Assembly: GCF_014651115.1 (NCBI RefSeq)
Contig: NZ_BMWG01000016.1
Location: forward strand, 104,397-168,396
Direction: 5' to 3'
Length of the DNA stretch: 64,000 bases
From: Streptomyces inusitatus
GTDB lineage: Bacteria > Actinomycetota > Actinomycetes > Streptomycetales > Streptomycetaceae
Below the pieces are notes generated by a model. That model saw only the letters and a program-made list of their open reading frames with translations, was not told the DNA's origin and searched no databases. Positions 1-7,928 of this stretch are shown here, in pieces. The position numbers were made by a program, and so were the translations under genes. Position 1 is the first letter of the stretch, and each line of letters starts with the position of its first letter.

Positions 1-154
1 CGTCCTGCCGGTGGACGACCGGGGTACGGCCGTACGCCACTGAGCCCTTGAGCGGTACGCCGGACGCCGGACCCAGTACGTCCCCGGTGTCCGGTGTACC
101 GGTGTCCGGGAACGTACTGCGTACGGGCCGCCCCGCGCGATCACTTCCGGTCGG

Positions 155-925
155 TCACCGGTGCGAGCGCACGATCGTGAAGACCGCTCCCTCCGGATCC
201 GCCACCGTCGCGCTCCGCCCCCGGGGGCCGTCCGACGGGGGCGTCAGGACCTCCCCGCCCAGCTCGGTCACCCGGCGCGCCGCCCGGTCGGCGTCCTCGA
301 CCTCGAAGGAGGTCAGCCAGTGCGCACCGGCCTGGCTGTGCAGTTTCCGGCCGACGCCCCGCAGTTCGGCCACCGGGCGTCCGTTCAGCCGCAGGGTCGT
401 GAGATCGGGGCCGGCCGGGTCGACCGGGTCGGTCTCGCAGCCGAAGACGGTCTCGTAGAACTTGCTCACGGCCGAGGTGTCGGCCGTCCGCAGCTCGTGC
501 CAGACCGGGGTGCCGTGGGTGCCGCGGACGGCGGTGCCCGCGTGGGCGGCGGGCTGCCAGAGGCCGAAGACGGCGCCCGCCGGGTCGGTCACGATCGCCA
601 TCCGGCCGGCGTCGCCCGCGTCCAGCGGGCCGACGCCGACGGTGCCGCCGCTGCACCGGATCGTCTCGGCGGTGGCGTCCGCGTCGTCGGTCGCCAGATA
701 GGGCGTCCACGCGATGGACAGATGCCGGTCGGCGGGCAATCGCCCCAGTCCGGCGACCTCCTTGCCGTCGAGCAGCGCGCGGACATATGGGCCGAGCTGT
801 CGCGGCCCTGGACAGAACTCCCAGCCGAACAGCTCGCCGTAGAACATCTGCGTCGCGTCAAGACCGTGCACCATCAAACTCACCCAGCAGGGTGTGCCGG
901 GCGTGTGCCGAGTCGCCTCGGTCAT
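155..925 (-). CDS. VOC/glyoxalase-family protein, two-domain
   Basis: The 256-residue protein has two tandem vicinal-oxygen-chelate modules. The first (about residues 10-120) contains FYGELFGWEF and the second (about 130-250) contains KFYETVFG, each ending in a V(T/A)DPxGAVF motif. This layout is typical of actinomycete glyoxalase/bleomycin-resistance-like proteins of 250-260 residues, whose substrates are mostly unknown. I chose the ATG at 925 because GAGGAG lies just upstream and the VOC fold begins directly after it. The reading frame stays open far upstream, but that part is antisense to the sulfurtransferase gene. It is divergent from that gene. A detoxification or accessory role is only a family-level guess. 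Confidence 0.85.
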   Translation of the reverse strand: MTEATRHTPGTPCWVSLMVHGLDATQMFYGELFGWEFCPGPRQLGPYVRALLDGKEVAGLGRLPADRHLSIAWTPYLATDDADATAETIRCSGGTVGVGPLDAGDAGRMAIVTDPAGAVFGLWQPAAHAGTAVRGTHGTPVWHELRTADTSAVSKFYETVFGCETDPVDPAGPDLTTLRLNGRPVAELRGVGRKLHSQAGAHWLTSFEVEDADRAARRVTELGGEVLTPPSDGPRGRSATVADPEGAVFTIVRSHR

Positions 926-1171
926 CGTCACTCTCTCCTCGGACCATCGTGGTGGCCGTACCGGGGGGACGGAGCGCGTGCCCTTGGGAGGCCGTGCGCC
1001 CCGTGTGAATGCTTCCATGCGCCCGGCGTTCCACGCGCCCCGGCCGCGCCGTAATTGGCGGGTTCCCACGGGCCGAAGCCCGTTTCCGGGGGGTGAATCC
1101 GGTTCCGGCCCCCTCCCGGATCCGTGCCGACGGCCCTGCCGGGCGGCGGGGCGTGCGCGAGGATGGGCCTC

Positions 1172-2017
1172 ATGACCTCCTTGAGCGGCCATGGGCCGAT
1201 CATCACCGCGGCCGGGCTGGCCGAAGCGCTCGCCGGGCCCCGCCCGCCCGTCCTCCTCGACATCCGCTACCGGCTCGGCGGCCCGCACGGTCGGCCCGAG
1301 TACGACGCCGGTCATATCCCCGGGGCCGTCTTCGTCGACCTGGACGCGGAGTTGGCGGCCCCGCCGGGGGACGGCGGCCGTCATCCGCTCCCGGATCCGG
1401 CGGTGTTCGGCGCGGCGATGCGGCGGGCCGGGGTGTCGGCGGACTCCTCCGTCGTCGTCTACGACGGGTCCCAGGGCTGGGCGGCGGCGCGGGCCTGGTG
1501 GCTGCTGCGGTGGGCGGGACACCGTGAGGTACGGGTGCTGGACGGAGGTCTCGCGGAGTGGACCGGGCCGCTGGAGACGGCGAGCCCCGATCCGGCGGAG
1601 GGCGATTTCACGCCCGAGCCCGGCGCGCTGCCGCTGCTCGGCGCGGACGGGGCGGCGGAGCTGGCCCGTTCGGGGCTGCTGCTGGACGCGCGGGCGGGGG
1701 AGCGGTACCGGGGCGAGGTCGAGCCGATCGACGCGGTGGCCGGGCACATTCCGGGTGCGGTCTCCGCGCCCACCGGGGAGAACCTCGACGAGCGGGGGCG
1801 GTTCCTGCCCGCGGCGCGGCTCGCCGAGAGGTTCGCGGGGCTGGGCGCGCGCCCCGGCGGCGAGGTCGGGGTGTACTGCGGTTCGGGGGTCTCCGCCGCC
1901 CAGCAGGCGGTGGCGCTGGAGCTGGCGGGGTTTGTGCCGGTGCTGTACGCGGGGTCCTGGTCGGAGTGGTCGAGGGACGCGGCGAGGCCGGTGGCGACCG
2001 GGGCCGAGCGAGGCTGA
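1172..2017 (+). CDS. sseA: Thiosulfate/3-mercaptopyruvate sulfurtransferase (tandem rhodanese)
   Basis: This 281-residue protein has two rhodanese domains. The N-terminal inactive domain carries LLDIRYRLG and HIPGAVFVDLDAEL. The C-terminal catalytic domain has its persulfide-forming Cys at about residue 236 in CGSGVSA, with a second HIPGAV motif. The family transfers sulfur from thiosulfate or 3-mercaptopyruvate to cyanide or thiols in the cytosol. The ATG at 1172 was preferred to ATGs at 1124 and 1163 because a GAGGA-type ribosome site sits about 8 bases before it. A strong terminator follows, so it looks monocistronic. The Ser in the active loop (CGSGVS, where CGSGVT is common) is a conservative variation. 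Confidence 0.88.
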   Translation: MTSLSGHGPIITAAGLAEALAGPRPPVLLDIRYRLGGPHGRPEYDAGHIPGAVFVDLDAELAAPPGDGGRHPLPDPAVFGAAMRRAGVSADSSVVVYDGSQGWAAARAWWLLRWAGHREVRVLDGGLAEWTGPLETASPDPAEGDFTPEPGALPLLGADGAAELARSGLLLDARAGERYRGEVEPIDAVAGHIPGAVSAPTGENLDERGRFLPAARLAERFAGLGARPGGEVGVYCGSGVSAAQQAVALELAGFVPVLYAGSWSEWSRDAARPVATGAERG

Positions 2018-2050
2018 GGCCGCGCCCCGGGATCCATCGGGCAGGCTCCG

Positions 2051-2093
2051 GCCCCGGACCGCCGTCGTCCCGTTGGCGGCGGTCCGGGGCTTT
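2051..2093 (+). terminator. Rho-independent-type terminator after sulfurtransferase
   Basis: A perfect 14-bp inverted repeat (2051-2064 with 2077-2090) encloses a 12-base loop and is followed by TTTC. It lies 34 bases after the stop codon of the sulfurtransferase gene and separates that gene from the iron-regulated locus. Confidence 0.75.
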
Positions 2094-2174
2094 CGCACGC
2101 CTGAAGCAGGTGAGGGGACAAAGGAGTTGAGGGTGTGTCAAGAGGCGGGGCGTTGCCAGCCCCTCAAGGGTGAG

Positions 2175-2193
2175 TTAGGTTAGCCTTGCCTAA
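2175..2193 (+). promoter_or_regulatory. Iron box (DmdR/IdeR-type operator)
   Basis: The 19-mer TTAGGTTAGCCTTGCCTAA is close to the palindromic DtxR-family consensus TTAGGTTAGSCTAACCTAA. It lies about 90 bases before the first siderophore-type reading frame. By known actinomycete biology it predicts Fe(II)-dependent repression by DmdR1/IdeR. It shares its first 12 bases with the second box at 6929. Confidence 0.85.
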
Positions 2194-2280
2194 GTCCCCC
2201 GGTCGGGGTGGGGTGTGCTCACCCCGACCGGACCGTGCCGGATGGACACGACCACACGACCAGTGGAGTGCCGTATCACG

Positions 2281-2688
2281 ATGACCGTACTCACCGGGTA
2301 CCACCGCGAGACCCTCCCCACCGGCGGACTGGCGCGAAGGGAACCGGCCTCGTACATGCTCTACGAGCGCGCGGGCGAAGGGGCCGCGGAGCCGCTCGGG
2401 GACCAACCGCTCCAACGGGTCCACGAGTTGTCGGGGGAAATCGGCATCGCCGAATGGCGGGCCCACGGCTGGGCCGCGTTCGAACCGGGGTGTCCGCCGC
2501 ATCCGATCGTCTCCGAACGGGAGGCCGGGTTCCAGCGGGACGGCCGCACCTGGCTCGGGGCCGGGGCCGGGGCCGGAGCCGGAATCGTGGAGAACTCCCT
2601 GTTCGAGAGGGAGTTCGAGGAGACCTGCGAGAAGCCGCGCGGCGTCAGCCGCTTCCCGGTGCCCGGGACCGAGGGCGAGGAACGATGA
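2281..2688 (+). pseudogene. Salicylate synthase remnant (MbtI/Irp9 family), internally deleted
   Basis: The 135-residue frame begins like salicylate synthases (TGYHRETLPTG, SYMLYERAG, WRAHGWAAFE). It then jumps to their extreme C-terminus (GAGIVENS, EREFEETCEK), which is the closing motif of chorismate-binding enzymes. Intact family members have about 430-450 residues, so roughly 300 central residues with the chorismate-binding and catalytic residues are missing, although the frame stays open. The junction region contains a GAGAGAGAG run coded by a short GC repeat. Start ATG 2281 is chosen by homology; an ATG at 2242 is possible. The stop overlaps the next start (ATGA). It cannot be a working isochorismate/salicylate synthase. 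Confidence 0.72.
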
Positions 2689-4097
2689 CCGCCCCGGATA
2701 CCCCGGATACCCCGGATACCCCGGATACCCTGGTCGCCCGCTTCGAGGCGGCGGCCCGCCGGGACCCCTCGGCCGTCGCGGTCGTCGCCGACGGCGAACG
2801 GCTCACCTACGGAGCGCTGGAGCGCCGCGCCGACCGTCTCGCCCGACGGCTCATCGCGGCGGGCGCGGGCCCGGAACGCCTGGTCGGCGTCGCGCTGCCC
2901 CACTCCGCCGCACTCGTCGTCGCCCTGCTCGCGGTGCTGAAGTCGGGCGCGGCCTGCCTCCCCGTCGACCCCGGTCACCCGCCCGGGAGGATCGCGTACG
3001 TCCTGGGCGACGCCCGGCCCGCCGTACTCCTCGCCGAGTCCGACCCGACGGGCCCGCGCTCCGCCGCCGAGCAGGCCGGAATCCGCTGGATGGACCCCGG
3101 CGCGGAGACCGAAGCCCCGGACGCCGACGACGCCGGGCCGGTCACCGATGGGGAGCGCGTCGCGCCCCTGCTCCCGGGCCACCCCGCGTACGTCGTCTAC
3201 ACCTCGGGCTCCACGGGCGCGCCCAAGGGCGTCGTCGTCCCGCACTCCGCCGTCACCGCGCTCTTCGACGCGGTGGGACCGCGCTACCGCTTCGGCCCCG
3301 AGGGCATCTGGAGCTTCTTCCACTCCTTCGCCTTCGACTTCTCCGTCTGGGAGATCTGGGGACCGCTCACCAGCGGAGGCCGCACGGTCGTCGTCCCCGC
3401 CGGGGCGCCCCGGTCCGCCGGGGACTTCCTCGATCTCCTCGCGGCCGAGGGCGTCACCCCGTCCGCGTTCCTCCGGCTCGCCGGCGCCGCCGAAGGGCAC
3501 CCCCCGACCGCGCTGCGGCTGGTGGTCCTCGGCGGTGAGGCGCTGGACGTGTCCCGGCTCGCCGAGTGGTACGAACGGCACCCGGAGGGACCGCCGCTGG
3601 TCAATAGGTACGGGACCGCCGAGACGACCGTGCATGTCACCGGCCGTCCGCTCGACCCGGCCCGGGCGGCGGCCGGAGAGAGCCCCGTCGGCGAGGGCCT
3701 GCCGGGCTCCGCCGTGCGACTGCTCGGCCCGGACCTGTCCGCGGTGCCCGACGGCGAGACCGGGGAGCTGTACGTCAGCGGCCCCCAGGTCGCCCGGGGC
3801 TATCTCGGCCGCCCCGCGCTCACCGCCGCCCGCTTCGTGGCCGACCCGGCGGGGGGCGGACAGCGCCTCTACCGCACGGGCGACCTCGCCCGCGGAACCG
3901 CCGGGGGGCTCGACTTCGTGGGCCGCGCCGACGACCAGGTCAGGATCCGGGGCTTCCGGATCGAGCTGGGCGAGGTGGAGTCCGTCGCCGCACGGCTGCG
4001 AGCCGAACTGATCCGCCGCCGGACGGCCGCCGCCGCGTCCGCCACACCCGTACCCGAACCCGTACCCGTACCGACCGAAGGGCACATACACCGATGA
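2685..4097 (+). CDS. NRPS adenylation domain protein, truncated
   Basis: A stand-alone adenylation domain of 470 residues. It shows the A1-A2 region (LTYGALE, LKSGAACLPVD), A3 (YTSGSTGAPKG), A4 (FDFSVWEIW), A5 (NRYGTAETT), A7 (YRTGDLA) and A8 (GRADDQVRIRGFRIELGEVE). The A9-A10 subdomain, with the catalytic Lys of the NGK motif, is absent and replaced by a Pro/Val-rich tail. About five residues are also missing before PSAF, where most A domains read VTVLNQTPSAF; this removes one specificity-pocket residue. The visible D-F-W start of the pocket resembles threonine-type codes, which is weak evidence. It overlaps both neighbours by ATGA, so it is translationally coupled. It is probably non-functional or dependent on a partner. 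Confidence 0.7.
   Translation: MTAPDTPDTPDTPDTLVARFEAAARRDPSAVAVVADGERLTYGALERRADRLARRLIAAGAGPERLVGVALPHSAALVVALLAVLKSGAACLPVDPGHPPGRIAYVLGDARPAVLLAESDPTGPRSAAEQAGIRWMDPGAETEAPDADDAGPVTDGERVAPLLPGHPAYVVYTSGSTGAPKGVVVPHSAVTALFDAVGPRYRFGPEGIWSFFHSFAFDFSVWEIWGPLTSGGRTVVVPAGAPRSAGDFLDLLAAEGVTPSAFLRLAGAAEGHPPTALRLVVLGGEALDVSRLAEWYERHPEGPPLVNRYGTAETTVHVTGRPLDPARAAAGESPVGEGLPGSAVRLLGPDLSAVPDGETGELYVSGPQVARGYLGRPALTAARFVADPAGGGQRLYRTGDLARGTAGGLDFVGRADDQVRIRGFRIELGEVESVAARLRAELIRRRTAAAASATPVPEPVPVPTEGHIHR
2692..2727 (+). repeat. 9-bp tandem repeat, four copies, in-frame
   Basis: CCCCGGATA is repeated four times perfectly, coding an Asp-Thr-Pro repeat at the N-terminus of the adenylation protein. The unit length is a multiple of three, so copy-number change keeps the frame. 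Confidence 0.9.
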
Positions 4098-6184
4098 CCG
4101 CGCTGTACGCGACCGTGGACGAGCTGCGCGAGACCGTCGCGGTCCTGCTGGAGGAGGAGCCCGCAGGGCTGGCCGACGAGGCCAACCTGTTCGAGGCGGG
4201 CCTCGACTCCATCCTGCTGATGAGGCTGGTCACGCGGTGGCGCAAGGCCGGTGCCGACGTCGACTTCGCCGGTCTCGCGGGCCGGCCCACCGTCGGCGAG
4301 TGGTACGGACTCCTGGAGGAGGGAGCGGCCGAGCCGGAGCCCTCGGCCCCCCTTCTCGCACCTCCGGCCGGCGAGGACTTCCCGCTCGCCCCGATGCAGC
4401 ACGCCTACTGGGCGGGCCGCTCCACCGACCACTGCCTCGGCGGGGTCGCGGCCCATCTCTACGCCGAGTTCGACGGCGGCGGCCTGGAGGCCGCCCCCTT
4501 GCAGACGGCGCTCGACGCGCTCGTCGTACGGCACGAGACACTGCGCTCACGGGTCACCCCCGACGGCCGCCAGACCGTGCTGCCCGCCGCCCCCGCGCTG
4601 CTGACCGTGCACGATCTGCGCGAGGTCCCGCAGGGCCGGATCGACGTCCGGCTGACCTCCATCCGCGACGCGCTCTCCCACCAGCTCCTGGACATCGAGA
4701 GCGGACAGACCTTCTCCGCCGCGCTCACCCTGCTCCCCGAGGGCCGCACCCGCTTCCATCTGGACGTGGACATGGTGGCCGCCGACGCGGTCAGCTACCG
4801 CATCCTGCTCGCCGACCTCGCCGCGCTCTACACCGCGCCCGACGGCACCGGCCTGCCGCGGACCGGCTTCACCCACCGCCAGTACCTCGCCGGACGCGAG
4901 GCCGGCCGGGGCGCGGCCCGCGAGCGCGCAGCCGCCCACTGGCGCGAGCGCGTCCCGGAGCTGCCCGGCGCGCCGGAACTGCCCCTCGTGCTGCCCCGGC
5001 GCGGCCGGCAGCCCCGGCCGCGGGTCGCCCGACGCCACTTCGGCCTTCCCGCCGAGCGGGCGGCGCGGCTCGCGGCCGAGGCCCGAAAGCGCGGGCTCAC
5101 CCCGGCGATGGCGGTGGCGTCGGCCTTCGCCGAGGTCGTCGGCCACTGGAGCGCCACCCAGAGCTTCCTGCTCAATGTGCCGCTCTTCGACCGGCTGCCG
5201 CTGCACCCCGGCGTCGAGCACATCGCCGGGGACTTCAGCGGCTCCGTGCTGCTGGAGATCGACCTCGGCGAGCGGCTGCCCTTCACCGAGCGGGTACGCC
5301 GGACCCAGGAGCGGATGCACGCCGACGCCTCCCACGCCGACCACGGCGGGGTCGACGTGCTGCGCGACCTCACCCACCGCGACGGCCGGCGGACCCTGGC
5401 CCCGGTCGTCTTCACCAGCGCCCTCAATCTGGGCGATCTCTTCGCCCCCGAGGTGCGGGCCCGCTTCGGCGAGCCGGTCTGGATCGTCTCCCAGAGCCCC
5501 CAGGTCCTGCTCGACGCCCAGCTCGCCGAACTCGACGGCGGACTCCTGGTCGACTGGGACACCCGCGAAGAGGCGTTCCCGCCCGGCGTGCTCGACTCGA
5601 TGTTCGACGCGTTCGAGAAGCTGGTGTACCGGATCGCCGCCGGGGGCGCGGTCTGGGACGAGCCGGTGGAGATGCCCCGGCCCGGCAAGCGCCTCCACGA
5701 CGGCCGCGCCGTACGCGTGGTCGACGCCCACGGCCGGGACCGCCCCGACCATGTCCCCGGAGCGCTCCTGGCGCCCGACGGCTCCGGCTGGACCCCGACC
5801 GGGGAGCTCGCCCGCGCCCTGCCCGGCGGAACCGTCGAACTGCTCGCCGGCCCCGGCGAACACCTCACCTCCGGCGGAGTCCTTGTCGGGGCGCGGGAGG
5901 TCGAGCAGGCGCTGCTCGGCGACGACCGGGTCACCGGCGCGACCGCCGCGGTGCTCGACGGCGAGAGCGGACCGGCCTTCGGCGCGGTCGTCGCCGCGAC
6001 CGCCCCCGCCGCCGACATCCTCCGCGAGCTGCGGCTCCGCGTCCCCGGCCGGCTCGTGCCCCGGCGGCTGACCGCCGTGCCCGCACTGCCCGTCACCGAA
6101 GCAGGCGCGCCCGACACCGCCGCCGTACGCGCGCTGCTCGCCAGGCCCGCCGAGCCCGAGTCCGGGGCCGGGGACCGCCGGTGA
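4094..6184 (+). CDS. NRPS: aryl carrier protein - heterocyclisation (Cy) - adenylation remnant
   Basis: The 696-residue protein starts with a carrier domain (about 1-80; FEAGLDSILLM, phosphopantetheine Ser in GLDS). A heterocyclisation domain follows (about 90-520): it has the Cy-type motif DMVAADAVS (DxxxxDxxS) in place of condensation HHxxxDG, plus PMQHAYWAGR. Such domains condense and cyclise Ser/Thr/Cys into oxazolines or thiazolines (MbtB, PchE, HMWP2). After residue 540 there are only scraps of an A domain (WTPTGELARALPGG, then an A8-A10-like end without NGK), so most of the expected A-PCP part is missing. Start and stop overlap the neighbouring genes. Organisation resembles MbtB with an internal deletion. 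Confidence 0.75.
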   Translation: MTALYATVDELRETVAVLLEEEPAGLADEANLFEAGLDSILLMRLVTRWRKAGADVDFAGLAGRPTVGEWYGLLEEGAAEPEPSAPLLAPPAGEDFPLAPMQHAYWAGRSTDHCLGGVAAHLYAEFDGGGLEAAPLQTALDALVVRHETLRSRVTPDGRQTVLPAAPALLTVHDLREVPQGRIDVRLTSIRDALSHQLLDIESGQTFSAALTLLPEGRTRFHLDVDMVAADAVSYRILLADLAALYTAPDGTGLPRTGFTHRQYLAGREAGRGAARERAAAHWRERVPELPGAPELPLVLPRRGRQPRPRVARRHFGLPAERAARLAAEARKRGLTPAMAVASAFAEVVGHWSATQSFLLNVPLFDRLPLHPGVEHIAGDFSGSVLLEIDLGERLPFTERVRRTQERMHADASHADHGGVDVLRDLTHRDGRRTLAPVVFTSALNLGDLFAPEVRARFGEPVWIVSQSPQVLLDAQLAELDGGLLVDWDTREEAFPPGVLDSMFDAFEKLVYRIAAGGAVWDEPVEMPRPGKRLHDGRAVRVVDAHGRDRPDHVPGALLAPDGSGWTPTGELARALPGGTVELLAGPGEHLTSGGVLVGAREVEQALLGDDRVTGATAAVLDGESGPAFGAVVAATAPAADILRELRLRVPGRLVPRRLTAVPALPVTEAGAPDTAAVRALLARPAEPESGAGDRR

Positions 6185-6429
6185 GCATCGACGGATTCAC
6201 CCCCTGGCCCGACGAACTCTTCCTGCGTTACCGCGCCGGGACCACCCCGGACGCCCCCCGGGGCGGCGAGAACGTCGCGGCGGGCGAGCCGGAGGAACAT
6301 CCGCTCACCCACCCGGCGATCGCCGAGGTGTGCGTCCTCGCCCTCCCGGAGGAGACCCTCGGCGAAGAGGTCCGCACGGTCGTCGTGCTCGCCCCGTACG
6401 CCGAGCGGGCCCCCGGGCCAAGGAGCTGA
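6181..6429 (+). pseudogene. Aryl-AMP ligase remnant (DhbE/MbtA/PchD family)
   Basis: The frame opens with FTPWPDELFLRYRA, the characteristic N-terminus of 2,3-dihydroxybenzoate/salicylate-AMP ligases. It then passes straight to their C-terminal region (GGENVAAGEPEEH, THPAIAEVCVLALPEETLGE). These are the pieces that follow motif A8 in complete enzymes of about 540 residues. Some 400 central residues, including the ATP-binding core, are gone, and the tail frameshifts into an unrelated end. It starts with GTG overlapping the previous stop (GTGA). This is a non-functional relic whose borders still show the original operon spacing. Confidence 0.75.
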
Positions 6430-6928
6430 AGCGCCAGCCGGCGGCCCGTGGGCTCCGGACAGGGGCGGCGGCAACCCCTGTCCCGTGCTGGAGTTCACCG
6501 CCGCCGACGGGGGCGAACCGGACGGACAGGCGCTGATCCGCCGCCGGGCGGCCCGGGAGCCCTTCGGCGTCCTCTCGGCCGAACCGGAACGCGGATACCG
6601 CGGAGAGCCCGCGGGACCGACCCTCCGCACCCCCGCGGTGGAGTGCGCCGCCCCGGCGAGCGCGGCGGCCGACCGCGCGGACATTCCCGAGGTGGGGGCC
6701 CCGTCCGAGGGCGGTGGCGAGAGCCTGTACCGTCAGCGCGAAGCGCGGCGGAATCCGCGCCACCGAGGGCAGCTCGTGGAACGCGGTGGGGTCCGTCAGC
6801 GGCGCGCCGCCCGGTCTCGCCCGTCCCTCGGGCCCGCTCGTCTCCCGGGCTCGCTCGTCACGGCCGCCGCACCAGGGCATGACGAATGCCGTCCGCGCAA
6901 CTCTCCCTCAAGCCAGCTCGATTGGGGT
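6430..6928. other. About 500 bp without a convincing gene
   Basis: This stretch follows the aryl-AMP ligase relic and precedes the second iron box. Open frames exist on both strands but have no recognisable motif, ribosome site or family signature. Given the neighbours, it may hold further unrecognisable remains of the siderophore operon. Confidence 0.5.
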
Positions 6929-6947
6929 TTAGGTTAGCCTACCCTTA
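6929..6947 (+). promoter_or_regulatory. Second iron box
   Basis: TTAGGTTAGCCTACCCTTA matches the DmdR/IdeR consensus in its left half and centre. It sits 30 bases before the siderophore-interacting protein start, in a locally AT-rich patch. It predicts iron repression of the uptake/reduction gene independently of the upstream operon. Confidence 0.8.
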
Positions 6948-6976
6948 TCATTAGTTGACTTATTGGGGAGTTGGTC

Positions 6977-7837
6977 GTGGCCGGATCGCTGCGTTACTCG
7001 GCACTGCATGTCAATCGCGTCGAGCGGATCACGCCGCACATGGTGCGGGTGACCTTCGGCGGCGAGGATCTCGCCGAGTTCACCCATGTCAGCCCCGACC
7101 AGCATGTGAAGCTCTTCTTCTCCCGGCTGTCCGACCGCGCCCCGGTCATACCGCCGATGCCCGCCAGCGGCGATGTGGGCCACTGGTACCGCGACTATCT
7201 GGCGATGCCCGAGATCGAGCGCCCCTGGATGCGCAGCTACACCATCCGCTCCCACGACCCCCTGCGGCACGAGGTCGACATCGACTTCGTCCTCCACGGC
7301 GAGGGCGACACCTCGGGCCCCGCCTCCCGCTGGGCCGCCTCCGCCGTCCCCGGCGACATCGTCGGCATGCTGGGCCCGCAGCTCAGCCACCACCGCACAC
7401 CCGGCCCCCGGGACTGGACGCTGCTCACCGGCGACGAGACCGCGCTTCCCGCGATCGGCGCGCTGATCGAGGCCCTGGAGCCGGGCGAGCGGGCGATCGC
7501 CTACATCGAGGTGGCGGACGCGGCCGAGGAGCAGGAGTTCACCACGGCAGGCGATGTCACCCTCCACTGGCTGCACCGGGACGGGGCGAACCCCGGCGAG
7601 TCCGGCCTCCTCGTCGACGCCGTCCGGGCCGCCGAATTCCCCGAGGGCGAAGTGTTCGCCTGGGTCGCGGGCGAGTCCTCGGCCGTCCGCGCGCTCCGCC
7701 GCCATCTCGTCGCCGACCGGGGCATCGACAAGAGCGCGGTCGCCTTCACCGGCTACTGGCGCGTCAGGCTCACCCAGGACGACGCCCTGACCGAGGCCGA
7801 TGTCGCGGACCGGGAAGAGGCCCTGGCCGGGGCGTGA
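6977..7837 (+). CDS. Siderophore-interacting protein (ViuB-like FAD ferric reductase)
   Basis: The 286-residue SIP-family flavoprotein binds FAD through MRSYTIRSHD (RxYTxR). Its NAD(P)H-binding half has LLTGDETALPAI and VFAWVAGESSAVRALR, and it ends in the family signature GYWR. These cytosolic enzymes reduce Fe(III)-siderophores to release iron. GTG 6977 is preferred over TTG 6971 because GGGGAG lies six bases upstream. All key motifs are present, so unlike the biosynthetic genes before it this one looks intact. It may serve uptake of foreign siderophores. The iron box immediately upstream supports iron control. Confidence 0.88.
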   Translation: MAGSLRYSALHVNRVERITPHMVRVTFGGEDLAEFTHVSPDQHVKLFFSRLSDRAPVIPPMPASGDVGHWYRDYLAMPEIERPWMRSYTIRSHDPLRHEVDIDFVLHGEGDTSGPASRWAASAVPGDIVGMLGPQLSHHRTPGPRDWTLLTGDETALPAIGALIEALEPGERAIAYIEVADAAEEQEFTTAGDVTLHWLHRDGANPGESGLLVDAVRAAEFPEGEVFAWVAGESSAVRALRRHLVADRGIDKSAVAFTGYWRVRLTQDDALTEADVADREEALAGA

Positions 7838-7928
7838 GTCCTCGGGACACAATCATCCGGTGCCCCGGCCGACCGGTGAGCACGCGCGATAACCGCAGAT
7901 GAACCAGATGAAGAGGGGCAAGCAGGGC

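Noticed and set aside
155..2098. A 647-residue leftward frame covering the VOC gene and the region opposite the sulfurtransferase
   Set aside because: Only the last 256 codons have family similarity and a ribosome site; the rest is antisense to the intact sulfurtransferase gene.
6430..6928. Possible genes in the gap after the aryl-AMP ligase relic
   Set aside because: Frames on both strands lack start signals and recognisable motifs.
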